64,000 bases of DNA from Streptomyces sp. Edi4 (lineage in GTDB: Bacteria; Actinomycetota; Actinomycetes; Streptomycetales; Streptomycetaceae). The notes below the pieces were generated by a model. It was not told where the DNA came from and made no database searches. It saw only the letters and a list, made by a program, of their open reading frames with translations. The stretch covers positions 1,054,001 to 1,118,000 of the forward strand of contig NZ_JBEJGY010000004.1 of assembly GCF_040253615.1 (NCBI RefSeq), written 5' to 3'. The translations under genes were made by a program, and so were the position numbers. Below, piece after piece: positions 63,434 to 64,000 of the stretch. How positions within the stretch are numbered: the stretch's first letter is position 1; each line of letters opens with the position of its first letter.

Positions 63434-63868
63434 CTATCCGCCCTGGACCGCCGTCGGCCACGGCAGTGCGATCGAGACCGTTTTGCCGCCGTCCTGCGTC
63501 GGCTCGACGGACAGCCTGCCCCCGGACTCGGCGGCCAGCCAACGGATGATGACCATGCCCCGCCCGTTGTCCTGCTGCACGGCCGCGGGCAATCGTTTCG
63601 GCCAGCGCGGATGACTGTCGGTGACGCCGATCCTGAGCACTTCCTCGCGCTCAAGGCTCAGGTCCACCGTGAAGGTGGGCGACTGGCCGAAGGTGTGCTG
63701 CACGGCGTTGGTGGCGAGCTCGGAGACGATGAGCCGCACCGTGTCGACCGCGTCGGCGTCCGGCGGCAGGCCCCAGTCGGCCAGGATCGTGGCGGCGTAG
63801 CGCCGTGCGGCGGAGACCGAGGCGGGATCGCTCGGCAGAGTGAGGGTTGCTTCGAGATGGTCTGCCAT
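63434..63868 (-). CDS. RsbW-like ATP-binding regulatory protein
   Basis: A 144-residue HATPase (GHKL) domain protein of the anti-sigma-factor/RsbW-like family abundant in Streptomyces. N-box ELATNAVQHTF, G1 box DNGRGMVIIRW and a GGKTVSIALPW terminus are intact, so ATP binding is likely. ATG 63868 (MADHLEATLTLPSDP) is preferred; the frame stays open to the window edge, and a start at 63979 would add 37 residues. Its partner sigma factor or anti-anti-sigma factor is not in the window. Confidence 0.9.
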   Translation of the reverse strand: MADHLEATLTLPSDPASVSAARRYAATILADWGLPPDADAVDTVRLIVSELATNAVQHTFGQSPTFTVDLSLEREEVLRIGVTDSHPRWPKRLPAAVQQDNGRGMVIIRWLAAESGGRLSVEPTQDGGKTVSIALPWPTAVQGG

Positions 63869-64000
63869 GGCGACGCTGTCCCTTTCCCGCCCGGGCCGGC
63901 TCTGAGACTCCTGGCGAATGCGCGCTCGCGGAGAGGACGACAGGCCTCGGACTGTGCTTCGCGTCAGAGTGGCACTCATCGTGCCGGTCCCGGGCGCCAT

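Overview
The window is high-GC actinobacterial DNA and almost certainly a Streptomyces chromosome. Evidence: GC-biased third positions; frequent GTG/TTG starts and 4-bp ATGA/GTGA overlaps; a DasR-type site at a chitinase promoter; a cysteine-type leader peptide before sulfonate genes; a c-di-AMP riboswitch before an NlpC/P60 hydrolase; and GC-rich interspersed repeats. From memory, the order pfkA - tripeptidyl aminopeptidase - urease resembles the SCO12xx region of S. coelicolor; this was not checked.

Layout. 1-7.1 kb: xanthine dehydrogenase-type genes, a 3'-truncated PucR-type regulator, a TetR/hydrolase pair with two palindromic operators, a DinB-like protein and an Lrp/AsnC regulator. 7.1-8.4 kb: a secreted GH18 chitinase behind a DasR-like site. 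8.7-15 kb: the most interesting locus, a 74-aa double-glycine peptide followed by an adaptor, a C39 peptidase-ABC exporter and a second large ABC protein (NHLM-type export), with no modification enzyme. 15.1-17.4 kb: an HtpX-like protease, a PspAB-like protein and a secreted wall/membrane protein. 17.4-20.7 kb: a minus-strand operon of an ImmA/IrrE peptidase, a MAB_1171c-like membrane protein and a TPR protein. 21.4-27.4 kb: a sulfonate-sulfur operon (leader peptide, ssuC, ssuB, ssuA, ssuD, flavoprotein), with a hexanucleotide microsatellite in its leader.

27.4-38 kb: an MltG-like protein, a 19-aa peptide ORF, an ABC exporter/MarR pair, a Tat-exported Gfo/Idh/MocA protein, a PNGase A-like secreted protein and an asymmetric heterodimeric ABC exporter. 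38-53 kb: housekeeping genes (Ski2-like helicase, thioesterase, glutathione peroxidase, acyl-CoA dehydrogenase with a TetR, peptide deformylase, MurT/GatD, phosphofructokinase, CtaG, PlsC). 53-64 kb: a secreted tripeptidyl aminopeptidase, the urease operon ureABCFGD, an orphan Phd antitoxin, a second PlsC, a ClpP paralogue lacking the catalytic His, an NlpC/P60 hydrolase under a c-di-AMP riboswitch, and an RsbW-like ATP-binding protein.

Repeats collect in intergenic gaps: 38.0-38.4 kb, 45.5-46.1 kb (117- and 149-bp tandem units) and inside the urease operon at 56.5-56.7 kb. No rRNA, tRNA, CRISPR array or complete insertion sequence was seen.
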